64,000 nucleotides of DNA from Bradyrhizobium sp. BR13661. GTDB taxonomy: Bacteria > Pseudomonadota > Alphaproteobacteria > Rhizobiales > Xanthobacteraceae. The stretch is taken from the NCBI RefSeq assembly GCF_029892425.1, contig NZ_JARXWB010000007.1, positions 248,001 through 312,000 on the forward strand, given 5' to 3'. Positions 1-8,298 of the stretch are shown here, one piece after another; within the stretch, counting starts at the first letter, position 1, and the number at the start of each line of letters is the position of its first letter. The position numbers and the translations under genes were made by a program. The notes below the pieces were generated by a model. That model had not been told where the DNA came from. It was given only the letters and a program-made list of their open reading frames with translations, and made no database searches.

Positions 1-1
1 G

Positions 2-1693
2 CAGCCCGGAAAATCGGCTGACGCTGCGCCTGCCCAATTGTCGCGCGTCATCGGCGTGACGATGGAAGGCTATCCGATCTTTGAAGATCCCGCGCACACT
101 GCGCAGATGATGAAGTATGTGACGGAGGGCTACAAGGAAGGCGGCAAGTCCTTCCTGCGCGGCCTGCGGGATCCGATTGATGCTGGCGCGCAATTACTGA
201 CGAGGGGGCTTGAAGCGGTTGCGCCCGCGGGATCGTCCTTCGAAAACTTCATGCATGGCGAGCGCGAGCGCGTCGAGGGCATCAACAAGAAGGGCGAGGA
301 GGAATATCAGGCGGCGCGGCAGTTCAAGGAGGTGCCGGATGTGGCGCGCGGAGTCGGCAACGTTGTAGCGACGGCTCCGCTCGCGGCTGCCGCACCTGGA
401 GCGGCGGCCCCCGGCCTTGTCGCACGCATGGGGGCTGGTCTCATCGGCGGCGCGGAGGCCGGCGCGCTGCAGCCGGTGTTCAATACGGAGAATGATGATT
501 TCTGGGCCCAGAAAGGTGTCCAGACCGGTACCGGTGCCGTCGGCGGCGCGGTTGCGCCGGCTGTCGTCAGCGGCGTGGCGCGGGTCGTGTCTCCCATTGC
601 GTCGAAAGCCACCAGCCAGGCCCGGCAGTTGATGGATGCCGGGGTGACGCCAACCCCGGGTCAGATCCTGGGCGGCGGCGCCAATCGCGTCGAGGAGGCC
701 GCCCAGAGTATTCCGGTCATTGGCGATGCCATCAAGTCGGCGCGCGGTCGCGCAGTGCAGGATTTCAATCGCGCTGCAGTCGATCAGGCGCTCCAGCCGA
801 TCGGCGAAAAACTGGCGCCCGGCACGCCGCTCGGCCGCGAGGCGGTCGCGGAGATGCACGACAAGATCGGCGCGGCCTATGACAAGCTGCTGCCGCAACT
901 AAAGGTGCAGGCAGACCAGCAATGGGTTGGCAACATGCGCAATCTGTTGCAGGGCGCGCAGGGCCTGACGCCCGATATGTCGAAGAAATTCGAAAACACG
1001 GTCCAGAACGTCATCCTGCGCAAGATGAGCCCGGCCGGAGGCATGACCGGCGAGAGCTTCAAGGAGGTCGAGAGCGAGCTCGGTAAGCTTGCCAAGGATT
1101 ATTCGACCAGCGCGCTCGCGAGCGAAAAAGAACTCGGCGGCGCCTTCCGGCAAGCGCAGGCGGAGATGCGTGATCTTCTGGTGCGCAGCAACCCTACGCA
1201 TGCTGCCGAACTGAAGAATATCAACCAAGCCTTCGGCAATGCTCTTCGGGTGGAAGGCGCCGCCGGCCGCATCGGCTCTGATCAGGGCGTGTTCACGCCG
1301 GCGCAGATGCTCTCTTCCGTCCGCCAGCTCGACCCCTCGATGCGCAAGGGCGCTTTTGCCCGCGGTGAGGCGCCGATGCAGGATCTGGCGGAAGCCGGAA
1401 AGGCGGTGCTTGGCAACAAGGTGCCGGATTCCGGGACGCCGTTCCGGTCGATGGCCGTTGCTGCGCCGACGCTGGCCGGCATGTATCTGGCAAGCCCGGC
1501 AGCGGCGATCGGGACTGGCATCGGCGGTGCGGGCGTCGTCGGGGCCTATAGTCGGCCCGGACAGTCGCTGCTGGCGTCCCTTTTGGCCTCGCGGCCGTCA
1601 GGAATGGGCGATGTGGCCGACCTGCTGCGGCGAGCGACGCCTGTTGCCACCACGCTGCCAGCCATTCTTGCGGCGAATCAATCGGGCTACTGA
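2..1693 (+). CDS. Phage virion/ejection-like protein, 5' end outside the window
   Basis: The frame is open from the left edge, so the TTG at 38 need not be the true start and the gene is probably partial. About 560 residues are visible. The sequence has Ala/Gly-rich hydrophobic stretches (around residues 110-190 and again in the last 80 residues, counted from position 38) separated by a charged helical middle part. That pattern resembles internal virion or DNA-ejection proteins found at the end of phage structural cassettes. No catalytic motif is visible. The virion role is inferred from composition and from the phage-type neighbours downstream; a plain hypothetical protein is the alternative. 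Confidence 0.6.
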   Translation, partial: QPGKSADAAPAQLSRVIGVTMEGYPIFEDPAHTAQMMKYVTEGYKEGGKSFLRGLRDPIDAGAQLLTRGLEAVAPAGSSFENFMHGERERVEGINKKGEEEYQAARQFKEVPDVARGVGNVVATAPLAAAAPGAAAPGLVARMGAGLIGGAEAGALQPVFNTENDDFWAQKGVQTGTGAVGGAVAPAVVSGVARVVSPIASKATSQARQLMDAGVTPTPGQILGGGANRVEEAAQSIPVIGDAIKSARGRAVQDFNRAAVDQALQPIGEKLAPGTPLGREAVAEMHDKIGAAYDKLLPQLKVQADQQWVGNMRNLLQGAQGLTPDMSKKFENTVQNVILRKMSPAGGMTGESFKEVESELGKLAKDYSTSALASEKELGGAFRQAQAEMRDLLVRSNPTHAAELKNINQAFGNALRVEGAAGRIGSDQGVFTPAQMLSSVRQLDPSMRKGAFARGEAPMQDLAEAGKAVLGNKVPDSGTPFRSMAVAAPTLAGMYLASPAAAIGTGIGGAGVVGAYSRPGQSLLASLLASRPSGMGDVADLLRRATPVATTLPAILAANQSGY

Positions 1694-2030
1694 GCGTCCC
1701 AGGAATAGGCCAACGGTCATTGGCCACTGCGGCTGCCGGGATCGCGGCGTGTTTCGCCACTTCGCAATCCATTGGCCCAGGGCCACGGACCCGGCGGCGA
1801 TCAGGATTCCTTCAATCATCACGGCATCTCAACGGGCTGGATTGGACGCGGACTCCACCGCATGGCGATTTATTGCGCTTGTGCAAAATATCAGAAGATC
1901 CAGTCCTTGTCGCAGGAACAAGAGTAGAATCCGAATCGCGCGGGGCTAGGCCGGCCAGCCGAAAGCCGATCACCACACTCGGTTGCCCCCGCAGCGTTGC
2001 TGTGTGGCTCGCCGTGGTGTGGAGGCGATT
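1694..2030. other. Intergenic stretch without a convincing gene
   Basis: About 340 bp between the virion-like gene and the next gene. A minus-strand frame beginning with ATG at 1822 encodes a hydrophobic start, but it runs into the 3' end of the upstream gene and has no clear ribosome binding site, so I do not call it. No strong terminator is obvious. Confidence 0.4.
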
Positions 2031-2663
2031 TTGCCGAAATATTCAGGCCTTCCTGAATTGAATTGCGATAGCACAGACCGAGAGGAACGGTTCGGTAAGA
2101 CGAAGTTTGGAAGTCGCTGGATCGGACCTCAAACTAGAAATGATCTGGCCTTGCTGGAGCAGGTACGAGATCGAAATCGCGACTGGGTGACCTTAGTCTG
2201 GATCTCCGAGAAGCGATCGCCCGACTATGTCTGCTTGCGAAATGATCCGGCCGTCTCCAACGCGCTCCAACGCGCACTACGTCGCGGGCGCCTGTTGGCA
2301 GATGTCCGCGAGTATTTGTCATTGCTTGATGGTGATGGAAAGCAGCCCGTAGACATCGAGAAGCCTGTAAACATCGAAGAGCGGAGAAAACTCAGCGAAG
2401 CGCAGAGAATTGATCGGCGGGCTGATATCTCTGAAGCTCTTGAATGTCTCAGAGCTGAAGCGCACTCACGTCCTGTAGATTCAAAGCTTGAGAAAGTATT
2501 GAAGGCGCGCGGCTACGACGAAGGCCCACAAGGCAAAAAGATCGCCGAAATTGCCCGCGAGATCGATGGCGATTTTAACTCGGGCAATAAAGTGCCCATC
2601 TCGCTCGACGCAATTCGCCAGAGCCTGAAGAGATACTATCAGCGCAGAGGTATTCCGATTTAA
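2031..2663 (+). CDS. Hypothetical protein, 210 aa, in phage-derived region
   Basis: The start chosen is TTG at 2031, because GGAGG lies at 2021-2025 with five bases between; a TTG at 1983 would add 16 residues but lacks such a site. The protein is hydrophilic and charged. It has an N-terminal part rich in aromatic residues (the VTLVWISEKRSPDYVCLRND segment) and a helical C-terminal half with many Glu, Lys and Arg. I recognise no family. It precedes the AlpA-PC4-primase cluster but is separated from it by about 110 bp. Gene reality is well supported by length and start signal; the function is unknown. Confidence 0.6.
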   Translation: MPKYSGLPELNCDSTDREERFGKTKFGSRWIGPQTRNDLALLEQVRDRNRDWVTLVWISEKRSPDYVCLRNDPAVSNALQRALRRGRLLADVREYLSLLDGDGKQPVDIEKPVNIEERRKLSEAQRIDRRADISEALECLRAEAHSRPVDSKLEKVLKARGYDEGPQGKKIAEIAREIDGDFNSGNKVPISLDAIRQSLKRYYQRRGIPI

Positions 2664-2777
2664 GCCGCGTTCCTCGAAGCTGCTGAACCGATTTCGGACA
2701 TGTCCGCCGATGTCCGATGAGATGAGCGCGTTGAAGTGCAATTGTTTGTCCATCGTGGTCCTACGAGAAACAAGCAC

Positions 2778-3002
2778 ATGCACACGAACAACGCCCCATC
2801 CACCGAAGCAGCGGCACCGCTGGCATACACCATCGCGCAAGCCTGCGCCGTGGCGTGCGCCGGACGATCCTCGCTTTACGAAGCAATCCGCTCCGGCGAT
2901 CTGGTCGCCGTCAAGCGCGGTCGGCGCACTCTGATCCTCGCTGGCGATCTGGAGTCCTGGGTCAAACAGTTGCCCAAGGTCGCTCCCGCACAATCCGCAT
3001 AA
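2778..3002 (+). CDS. Small AlpA/excisionase-like helix-turn-helix protein
   Basis: A 74-residue protein. Residues ~15-60 read as a winged HTH of the excisionase/AlpA kind: a '[20 protein letters not shown]' helix-turn-helix, then '[18 protein letters not shown]' as the wing, then a short Trp-containing helix. The ATG at 2778 removes 14 residues of unlikely N-terminus from the longer frame. Such proteins sit at the head of replication operons of prophages, satellites and integrative elements, where they control excision or transcription. It is followed by a hairpin and then by PC4-like, primase and terminase genes, which fits this role. The family call is good; its target is unknown. Confidence 0.75.
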   Translation: MHTNNAPSTEAAAPLAYTIAQACAVACAGRSSLYEAIRSGDLVAVKRGRRTLILAGDLESWVKQLPKVAPAQSA

Positions 3003-3018
3003 CTCAAAAACAAAAAAA

Positions 3019-3040
3019 TGCCCGGCGCGATGGCCGGGCA
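3019..3040 (+). terminator. Hairpin between HTH and PC4-like genes
   Basis: A perfect 8-bp stem, TGCCCGGC (3019-3026) and GCCGGGCA (3033-3040), with a 6-base loop. It is preceded by an A-rich run, so it looks like an intrinsic terminator for the minus strand. On the plus strand it is followed by AAAAGGAAAA, not by Ts, and may instead be an attenuator or mRNA-processing hairpin before the next gene. Confidence 0.45.
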
Positions 3041-3055
3041 AAAGGAAAATTCGCA

Positions 3056-3382
3056 ATGACGACACTCGCACAAGAAGCGCCTCGGCGCAACAATTCTCGC
3101 TCACCAACAGACGACGTTGAACCAATCCTGATCGCTGAGTGGCCGCTTAGCCGCGGCGAGATCGCTCGCGTCGCGATCAGAAGCTTCAAGGGCACCTGGC
3201 TGATTGATCTTCGGAAGTGGTTTGAGGCTGGCGACGGTCAATGGCGCGCAGGCCCAAAGGGCATTTCGCTGAGCCTCAAACATCTCCGCCCAATAAGTGT
3301 AGCGATCGAAGAAGCCGTCTCGGTTGCTCGATCGCGCGGCTTGATCGAGCAAGACCCGTCGGGCTCGATCGATCAGCAATGA
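3056..3382 (+). CDS. PC4/p15-like ssDNA-binding transcriptional coactivator
   Basis: A 108-residue protein starting at ATG 3056 behind AAAGGAAAA. Residues ~30-100 match the PC4/p15 fold pattern: 'SRGEIARVAIRSFKGTWLIDLRKWFE', a short turn with 'WRAGPKGISLSL', and a C-terminal helix. Bacterial and phage PC4 relatives are small dimers that bind single-stranded DNA, and in mobile elements they are common beside primase-helicase genes. The stop overlaps the start of the next gene in ATGA form, so the two are probably translationally coupled. Acting at single-stranded replication intermediates is inference from family and context. Confidence 0.75.
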   Translation: MTTLAQEAPRRNNSRSPTDDVEPILIAEWPLSRGEIARVAIRSFKGTWLIDLRKWFEAGDGQWRAGPKGISLSLKHLRPISVAIEEAVSVARSRGLIEQDPSGSIDQQ

Positions 3383-3693
3383 ACGAGCGGCGCCGGATCG
3401 CCTTTCGGCGTATTGCCGAGGCGTCTTTGCCCGCCTCGAGCGAGCTCGTGTCGCGGTGGCTGCCGAATGGACGTCGGGAAGGAGCGGAGTGGGTCGCACC
3501 CAACCCCACCCGTTCGGACAAGCGCCGTGGAAGCTTCAAGGTCAACCTGCGGACTGGTCGCTGGTCTGACTTCGCTGTCGACGCCTCCGGTGGCGATCTC
3601 ATCTCGCTCGCAGCCTATCTCTTCCACCTTTCGCAAGCGCAGGCGGCCATCAAGCTCGCCGTTGCGCTCGGGATCAATCCGTATGACGAATAA
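3379..3693 (+). CDS. Small primase-associated protein (CHC2-zinc-domain-like fold)
   Basis: A 104-residue protein whose ATG overlaps the PC4 stop and whose 3' end overlaps the TOPRIM-helicase start by 11 bp. The middle ('RGSFKVNLRTGRWSDFAVDASGGDLISLAAYL') looks like the zinc-ribbon-type N-terminal domain of DnaG-like primases in layout, in which a strand-rich core is followed by 'GGDxISL'. The zinc-binding cysteines are absent, so this is a degenerate or metal-free version. Together with the next gene it would form a split primase: template-recognition part here, TOPRIM plus helicase there. This is an inference from order and pattern. Confidence 0.65.
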   Translation: MNERRRIAFRRIAEASLPASSELVSRWLPNGRREGAEWVAPNPTRSDKRRGSFKVNLRTGRWSDFAVDASGGDLISLAAYLFHLSQAQAAIKLAVALGINPYDE

Positions 3694-5830
3694 GAACGAT
3701 CCGTTTGCGCCTGTCGGAGGCGGCTCCTCTCGCCCGACTGCAAAGACTGACAGCGACGAATGGGAGATCATCACTCCAGTGTCGGCCGGCGCGAAGCCTG
3801 CGCCCGCAACCCATCGGAGCCTCGGCAAGCCAACATCCAGATGGACCTATACTGACCAGGACGGCCGCTTGGTTGGATATGTCGCTCGGTTTGACGGTCC
3901 GGACGGGAAGGAATTTCGGCCGTTGACCCTTTGGCGGCAAAAGGGCGGCACAGAGACATCGTGGCGCTGGACAAGCTGGCCTACGCCCCGACCGCTGTAC
4001 GGGCTCCAGCGGCTCGCGGAGCGGCCCTCCGCGCCCGTCCTGGTCGTTGAGGGGGAAAAGGCCGCAGACGCTGCCGCGCGCCTCCTGCCGGCGTTCGCGG
4101 TGGTGACCAGCCCGAACGGAAGCAAATCCTGCGACAAGGCGGATTGGACGCCTTTGCGTGGGCGAGCGGTGACGATCTGGCCGGATGCCGATGCTGCCGG
4201 CTTGGCCTTCGCGAAGGCGGTGCAGCGGACGGCCACAGAAGCTGAAGCGGCGTCGGTAGCCATCATTGTACCCCCGCAGGGTGTGTCTGTCGGGTGGGAC
4301 GCCGCTGATGCTGAGTCTTCCGGCTGGGATGAGCGACGGGCCGCAGATCTTGTGGCTGCGGCTGTGCCCTCGGCGGCTGCAGCCGGGCCCCGGCATCGTC
4401 GTCCGCGGCAACGTGATGACGTGATCGGCGCGGTGTTGAATACGGAAGGGGTCGAACTTTGGCGGGACTTTGGGGGCGCCACCTACGCCACGGTGCCTGT
4501 CAATGGCCATGTCGAGAATTGGTCTCTCCGTTCGCACGGGCTCGAACGCTGGCTGTCTGGCCTGTACTATCGGAAGACCGGCGTCGCTCTTCCAAGCCAA
4601 GCTCTCGAAGACATAAGGCGCACGCTCGATATCAAGGCCTATGAGGATGGCCACCGATATGATCCGTTTGTTCGGGTCGGAGAGTCCAACGGGCGCATAT
4701 ATCTCGACCTTTGTGACGACGCTTGGCGCGCTGTTGAAATCACCGCGAAGGGTTGGCGGATCGTCGATCGACCTCCCGTGAAATTTCTACGATCAGTTTC
4801 GGCCCGCGCGCTGCCCGAGCCCGAGGCAGGGGACGTTATCGAGCGGCTCCGCGGTTTCATAAACGTGGGCAGTGATGATGACTTCAAGCTGATCGTCTCC
4901 TGGCTGGTTGCTGCCCTGCGGCCCGGAAGGCCGTTCCCGATCCTGATCGTCAACGGTGTCCAGGGCACCGGTAAGAGCGTTCTGTGCCGATTGCTGCGGT
5001 CGCTGATTGACCCGGACGTTGCGATGATATGCGCAGCGCCGAAGGATGAGCGAGATCTTGTCCTGGCTGCATCGAACACCTGGGTGCAGGGGCTCGACAA
5101 TCTGAGCGATGTGAACGGATTTCTGCCCGACGCCCTTTGTCGCCTCGCCAGCGGATCCGGCTTCAGAACGCGCGCGCTCCACACAAACCGCGATGAAGCT
5201 GTGTTCTCCGTGCAGCGGCCGATCCTATTGAACGGTATTCCAACGCTGACGGAACAAGCTGACGTCGGCCGCCGGTCTGTCGTGATCAATCTTACCAGCA
5301 TCGCGCCGGAGCGCCGTCAGGCCGAAGAAGATTTCTGGATGGAGTTCGAATCTGTGCGCGGCCGAATTATCGGCTCTCTCCTCGAGGGGGTGTCGCGAGC
5401 TCTCTCCTCGATCGACACAATTAAAATCGAGCGACCTGGATCCATGGCCGACTTCGAGAAATGGTCGATGGCCGCGGCGCCGGCGTTCGGATGGCAAGGG
5501 GGTGAATTCCAGACCGCCTATCGGAAAAACCAGACGGCGGTCGTCAACGATACTTTCGAGGCCGATGCGGTGGCCGTCGCAATTCGCGACTTCATCATGT
5601 TGAAGCATGCGGAGGACGGATGGGAAGGGACGCCGACGGCATTACAGGTTGAATTGGACTCCGCGACGCCAGAGCGCATACGAAGCTCACGGTCATGGCC
5701 GAAGACCCCAGCTCAGCTGGGCAACCGCATCAAGCGCGCTCAGCCCTTACTCGAGCACAAGGGGTTCACGATCGATCGCCGACATTCGGGCAATCGAACG
5801 ATCATAATCGTTCCGCCCCGGCAGGGATGA
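3683..5830 (+). CDS. TOPRIM primase-helicase of a phage or satellite
   Basis: A 715-residue protein from ATG 3683. Residues ~115-210 form a TOPRIM domain with the acidic residues E123 ('VVEGEKAAD') and D168/D170 ('WPDADAAG'). Residues ~380-560 form a P-loop helicase/ATPase with Walker A 'GVQGTGKS' at 425-432. The linker in between is charged. This is the primase-helicase architecture of phage and satellite replication modules, in which TOPRIM makes primers and the ATPase unwinds DNA. It is embedded in a tight operon, overlapping the upstream gene by 11 bp and the downstream terminase gene by 4 bp. The N-terminal zinc domain is supplied by the separate upstream gene. Confidence 0.85.
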   Translation: MTNKNDPFAPVGGGSSRPTAKTDSDEWEIITPVSAGAKPAPATHRSLGKPTSRWTYTDQDGRLVGYVARFDGPDGKEFRPLTLWRQKGGTETSWRWTSWPTPRPLYGLQRLAERPSAPVLVVEGEKAADAAARLLPAFAVVTSPNGSKSCDKADWTPLRGRAVTIWPDADAAGLAFAKAVQRTATEAEAASVAIIVPPQGVSVGWDAADAESSGWDERRAADLVAAAVPSAAAAGPRHRRPRQRDDVIGAVLNTEGVELWRDFGGATYATVPVNGHVENWSLRSHGLERWLSGLYYRKTGVALPSQALEDIRRTLDIKAYEDGHRYDPFVRVGESNGRIYLDLCDDAWRAVEITAKGWRIVDRPPVKFLRSVSARALPEPEAGDVIERLRGFINVGSDDDFKLIVSWLVAALRPGRPFPILIVNGVQGTGKSVLCRLLRSLIDPDVAMICAAPKDERDLVLAASNTWVQGLDNLSDVNGFLPDALCRLASGSGFRTRALHTNRDEAVFSVQRPILLNGIPTLTEQADVGRRSVVINLTSIAPERRQAEEDFWMEFESVRGRIIGSLLEGVSRALSSIDTIKIERPGSMADFEKWSMAAAPAFGWQGGEFQTAYRKNQTAVVNDTFEADAVAVAIRDFIMLKHAEDGWEGTPTALQVELDSATPERIRSSRSWPKTPAQLGNRIKRAQPLLEHKGFTIDRRHSGNRTIIIVPPRQG

Positions 5831-6279
5831 TTCAGTCTACTCTTCCCGGTAGAGGGAAGCGTAGAAGCGGAGAGGATGCAACCGACATGGCAAAGCTTCG
5901 AAATCCAAATCACGAGAGATTTTGCCGCGCGATCGTGCTCGACGGCGAGGAGGCGCGGCAGGCATACGTAACCGCCGGATACGAAGCGAACAGAGCAAAT
6001 CACAACAAGCTTCTAAATCGACGGGATGTCTCGGCTCGGATCGAGGAATTGACGCGGGAGCGGGACCTGGCCGCACGCGCGGCGCGTCAACCGATGGCCG
6101 ATGTCCTCAGCGAGTTTGCGAGCCACGGCATAGATCGTCTGACGGATCTCTTCGAGACCGTCGATGGCGCTATTGCTATTCGGGACCTGCGGGGGCTGCG
6201 GCCGGAAACCCTGTTGGCCTTCTTGGGCGCGTTGCACGATGGCGCGGGCATCGCCTGGGAGCGTTCAACGGCCACTTAA
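5827..6279 (+). CDS. terS: Terminase small subunit
   Basis: 150 residues if it starts at ATG 5827 (ATGA overlap with the helicase gene); ATG 5887 gives 130 residues and has a GAGAGG upstream. The segment 'NPNHERFCRAIVLDGEEARQ' followed by 'AYVTAGYEANRANHNKLL' is the typical N-terminal HTH of phage terminase small subunits, which bind the pac/cos site and hand DNA to the large subunit. No large terminase, portal or capsid gene follows. A lone TerS at the end of a replication operon is a feature of phage satellites that redirect helper packaging. Family is clear; the satellite role is inferred. Confidence 0.8.
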   Translation: MIQSTLPGRGKRRSGEDATDMAKLRNPNHERFCRAIVLDGEEARQAYVTAGYEANRANHNKLLNRRDVSARIEELTRERDLAARAARQPMADVLSEFASHGIDRLTDLFETVDGAIAIRDLRGLRPETLLAFLGALHDGAGIAWERSTAT

Positions 6280-6342
6280 TGCCGCGCGCGGAACATTTTT
6301 TGCCCCGACGCGCCCCCAATCGTAATCCTCATGATCTCGTTG

Positions 6343-6366
6343 AAAGCGACGCACGCGTCGCTTTTT
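6343..6366 (+). terminator. Intrinsic terminator after the terminase gene
   Basis: Arms AAAGCGACGC (6343-6352) and GCGTCGCTTT (6355-6364) are complementary and are followed by more Ts. It lies 64 bp behind the terS stop and would end the HTH-PC4-primase-terS transcript. Confidence 0.7.
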
Positions 6367-6461
6367 GCCGATGCGCTGTTGATGGTGAGCGAGCAAGCGG
6401 CAAATTTGCCTGTTGATCTGGGATTTTGCGCCAGCCCTGCCTGCCCGGATCCCGAGACGGT

Positions 6462-6617
6462 CAAGATGCAAATTTGCATCTTGAGCTGTTGTCCCGATCG
6501 GACCGGCCCCAAAATGCTGCACATGTGCAGCTTTTGAACGGCGACAAAAGCGCAATTCATTGCGGTTTTGTCGGTCGCTCGTATGCCGGCGCCTCCCTCA
6601 ACTGGGGAAATTCCCCA
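6462..6617. repeat. Cluster of four palindromes in non-coding DNA
   Basis: Four separate dyad elements lie within 156 bp. 6462-6483 is a perfect 22-bp palindrome with half CAAGATGCAAA. 6516-6531 is a perfect 16-bp palindrome, GCTGCACATGTGCAGC, flanked by A and T runs. 6542-6573 is a hairpin with arms CGACAAAA and TTTTGTCG and an inner stem GCAAT/ATTGC. 6603-6617 is TGGGGAAATTCCCCA, symmetric around its centre. No reading frame here is convincing. Operators, a packaging site or an origin are possible. Confidence 0.7.
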
Positions 6618-6925
6618 CTTGCTTCGCTGCTGACTGCAATATTCTCAGATTGCGAAGTTTCTCAGGTTCGCCTTTCGGCACCCGGCCCCCTTTGGATTTA
6701 CACCCGCACGCCGTCCAAAGGCGCGCTTGTCGGCGATATTGCTGGTGTCAAAAAGGTGGCGCGAGCATGACTGCGAGGTCGGAAGTGGAACGTATTGGAA
6801 TCCCGTTTGGTTGGCGCTCGTTTAGCCCGGCCTGGGGGAGAGAGAAATTCTCCGCCGATTTGCGCGTCGGAAGATGAACGCGGCGGACTCTTTTGGAAGT
6901 GTCTCGATCGACTCCAGGGCGGCGC

Positions 6926-7010
6926 TGGACGGCTTTGGACGACCCGAGAGATCGTCTCAGCACCTGAATTTCTTAGCACCTTGGACGACTTTGGACGGTT
7001 TGGACGACCT
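6926..7010 (+). repeat. Iteron-like TTGGACGRC repeats
   Basis: TGGACG cores occur at 6926 and 6936 (10 bp apart) and then at 6982, 6992 and 7001 (10 and 9 bp apart), so the copies fall on nearly the same face of the helix. The last three are close to tandem: TTGGACGACT, TTGGACGGTT, TGGACGACCT. This resembles binding arrays for replication initiators or multimeric repressors. Confidence 0.6.
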
Positions 7011-7208
7011 CATTCTATTCCAATTTATAGAGGCCTCTGTAAGGGGGCGGCGTTATGCGCGCTGATCATGACGTCGAGCCCGGACAACCGTGGTGGAAAA
7101 ATGTGAATGAGGGGGAGGGGGCGCGTCCGCCGATATGCAGGATGATTTGCTCTCGTTCGTTGCGCGGTCGACTATGAAATCCTGAAAGCTTAGAGCGAGC
7201 TTTTGGCT

Positions 7209-7304
7209 GTCCAGACCGTCCAAGTCGTCCGTTCTCAATGAAAACAATAGGATGAGCATGGACACCTAGCTGCGAAGTGGTGTCCTCAGCCGTCCAAGTC
7301 GACG
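7209..7304 (-). repeat. Inverted copies of the TTGGACG repeats
   Basis: GTCC cores at 7209, 7218 and 7227 (9 bp apart) are the same repeat in the opposite orientation, and a further CGTCCAAGTCGACG lies at 7291-7304. Together with 6926-7010 they form two facing arrays about 200 bp apart. The DNA between them has no convincing gene. Confidence 0.55.
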
Positions 7305-7510
7305 TGACGAGTTATGCGCACCTCGCCAACGGATCTATCGGTGGCGACGGGGCATGGTCGTCGCGCCGCTGCCGCGATGTAAACGGACTCCAGAGCAAAG
7401 GGATTACTGTGATCGAAAGCCGCGCGCTGCTCATCGCCGCGGCGCCACAGAAAGCGTCCTCCGCTAACTCCGTAGAGCGCTGACGCCGGCCCCTGAGTCG
7501 GTTCGCCTGC

Positions 7511-7617
7511 CGGTTCATTTTGGGTCTACCCCAAGTGCACTATTTCCGGAGTGGTTCAGTAATTCGGTTTGACAATCCAAAATGAACCGATATTATATGA
7601 ACCATCCAAAGTGAACC
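7511..7617 (+). promoter_or_regulatory. res-like site upstream of the serine recombinase
   Basis: CGGTTCATTTTGG (7511-7523) is the exact reverse complement of CCAAAATGAACCG (7577-7589), and a third copy, CCAAAGTGAACC, sits at 7606-7617, ending 12 bp before the recombinase ATG. An arrangement of inverted and direct 12-13-bp sites just upstream is typical of the recombination and autoregulatory site of resolvase/invertase enzymes. Confidence 0.6.
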
Positions 7618-7629
7618 AAGGGGGCTAAA

Positions 7630-8247
7630 ATGTTCGTCCGAGCGTACCTCAGGGCCTCGACCTCCGAGCAGGATGCCAACCGCGCCCGCGAGCAGCTCCG
7701 GTCATTCGCCGCCGAGCGCGGTCTGACCATTGCGGCTTGGTACGTCGAGAACGAGAGCGGAGCCAAGCTCGCCCGTCCGGAGCTGTTCCGGCTGCTCGCC
7801 GACGCGCACCCGGGCGACGTTCTCCTGGTCGAGCAGGTCGACCGCCTGTCGCGTCTGACCGCGGAGGACTGGGAGCGCCTCAAATCGGAAATGACCGCGC
7901 GCCGCGTGCGGGTCGTGGCGTTGGACCTGCCGACGTCCTGGATGATGGCAACGAGCTCCGGCGATGAATTCACCGGTCGCATGTTCGAGGCGATCAACGG
8001 GATGTTGCTCGACATGCTCGCGGCCGTGGCCCGCAAGGATTACGTCGATCGGCGCCGCCGACAGGCACAGGGTCAAGAGAAAGCGAAGGCGGAGGGGCGC
8101 TACAAGGGCCGTCCCGAGGATACCGAACGCAACGCCGCGATCGGCCGGATGCTTTCCTCCAAACAATCGTGGGGCGAGATCCAGAGCGTGACTGGATGCA
8201 GCCGCGCGACGATCGCCAAGATCGCAAAGCGCATCAAAGCAGCTTAG
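7630..8247 (+). CDS. Serine recombinase (resolvase/invertase family)
   Basis: A 205-residue protein. The N-terminal catalytic domain has Ser10 in 'YLRASTSEQDA' and the conserved 'VEQVDRLSRL' segment. A long E-helix region ('NGMLLDMLAAVARKDYVDRRRRQAQGQEKAKAEGRYKGRP') leads into a C-terminal HTH of the Hin/resolvase type ('QSWGEIQSVTGCSRATIAKI'). Its length equals small resolvases, not large serine integrases (over 450 aa), so it is more likely to resolve dimers or invert DNA than to integrate the island. Three repeats upstream are probable binding sites. It may stabilise the element or act on its neighbour sites. Confidence 0.9.
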   Translation: MFVRAYLRASTSEQDANRAREQLRSFAAERGLTIAAWYVENESGAKLARPELFRLLADAHPGDVLLVEQVDRLSRLTAEDWERLKSEMTARRVRVVALDLPTSWMMATSSGDEFTGRMFEAINGMLLDMLAAVARKDYVDRRRRQAQGQEKAKAEGRYKGRPEDTERNAAIGRMLSSKQSWGEIQSVTGCSRATIAKIAKRIKAA

Positions 8248-8298
8248 CTGGCTCGGAGCTTCGAGGCTGCGCCAATTGGCGCAGCCCGGATAGGAGCA

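Noticed and set aside
3674..4654. A 326-residue minus-strand frame opposite the TOPRIM-helicase
   Set aside because: Antisense to a clear primase-helicase, no motif, no start signal.
7053..7265. Small frames across the iteron-like repeats
   Set aside because: Their 'LDGLD'-like repeats only translate the DNA repeats; frames on both strands look alike.
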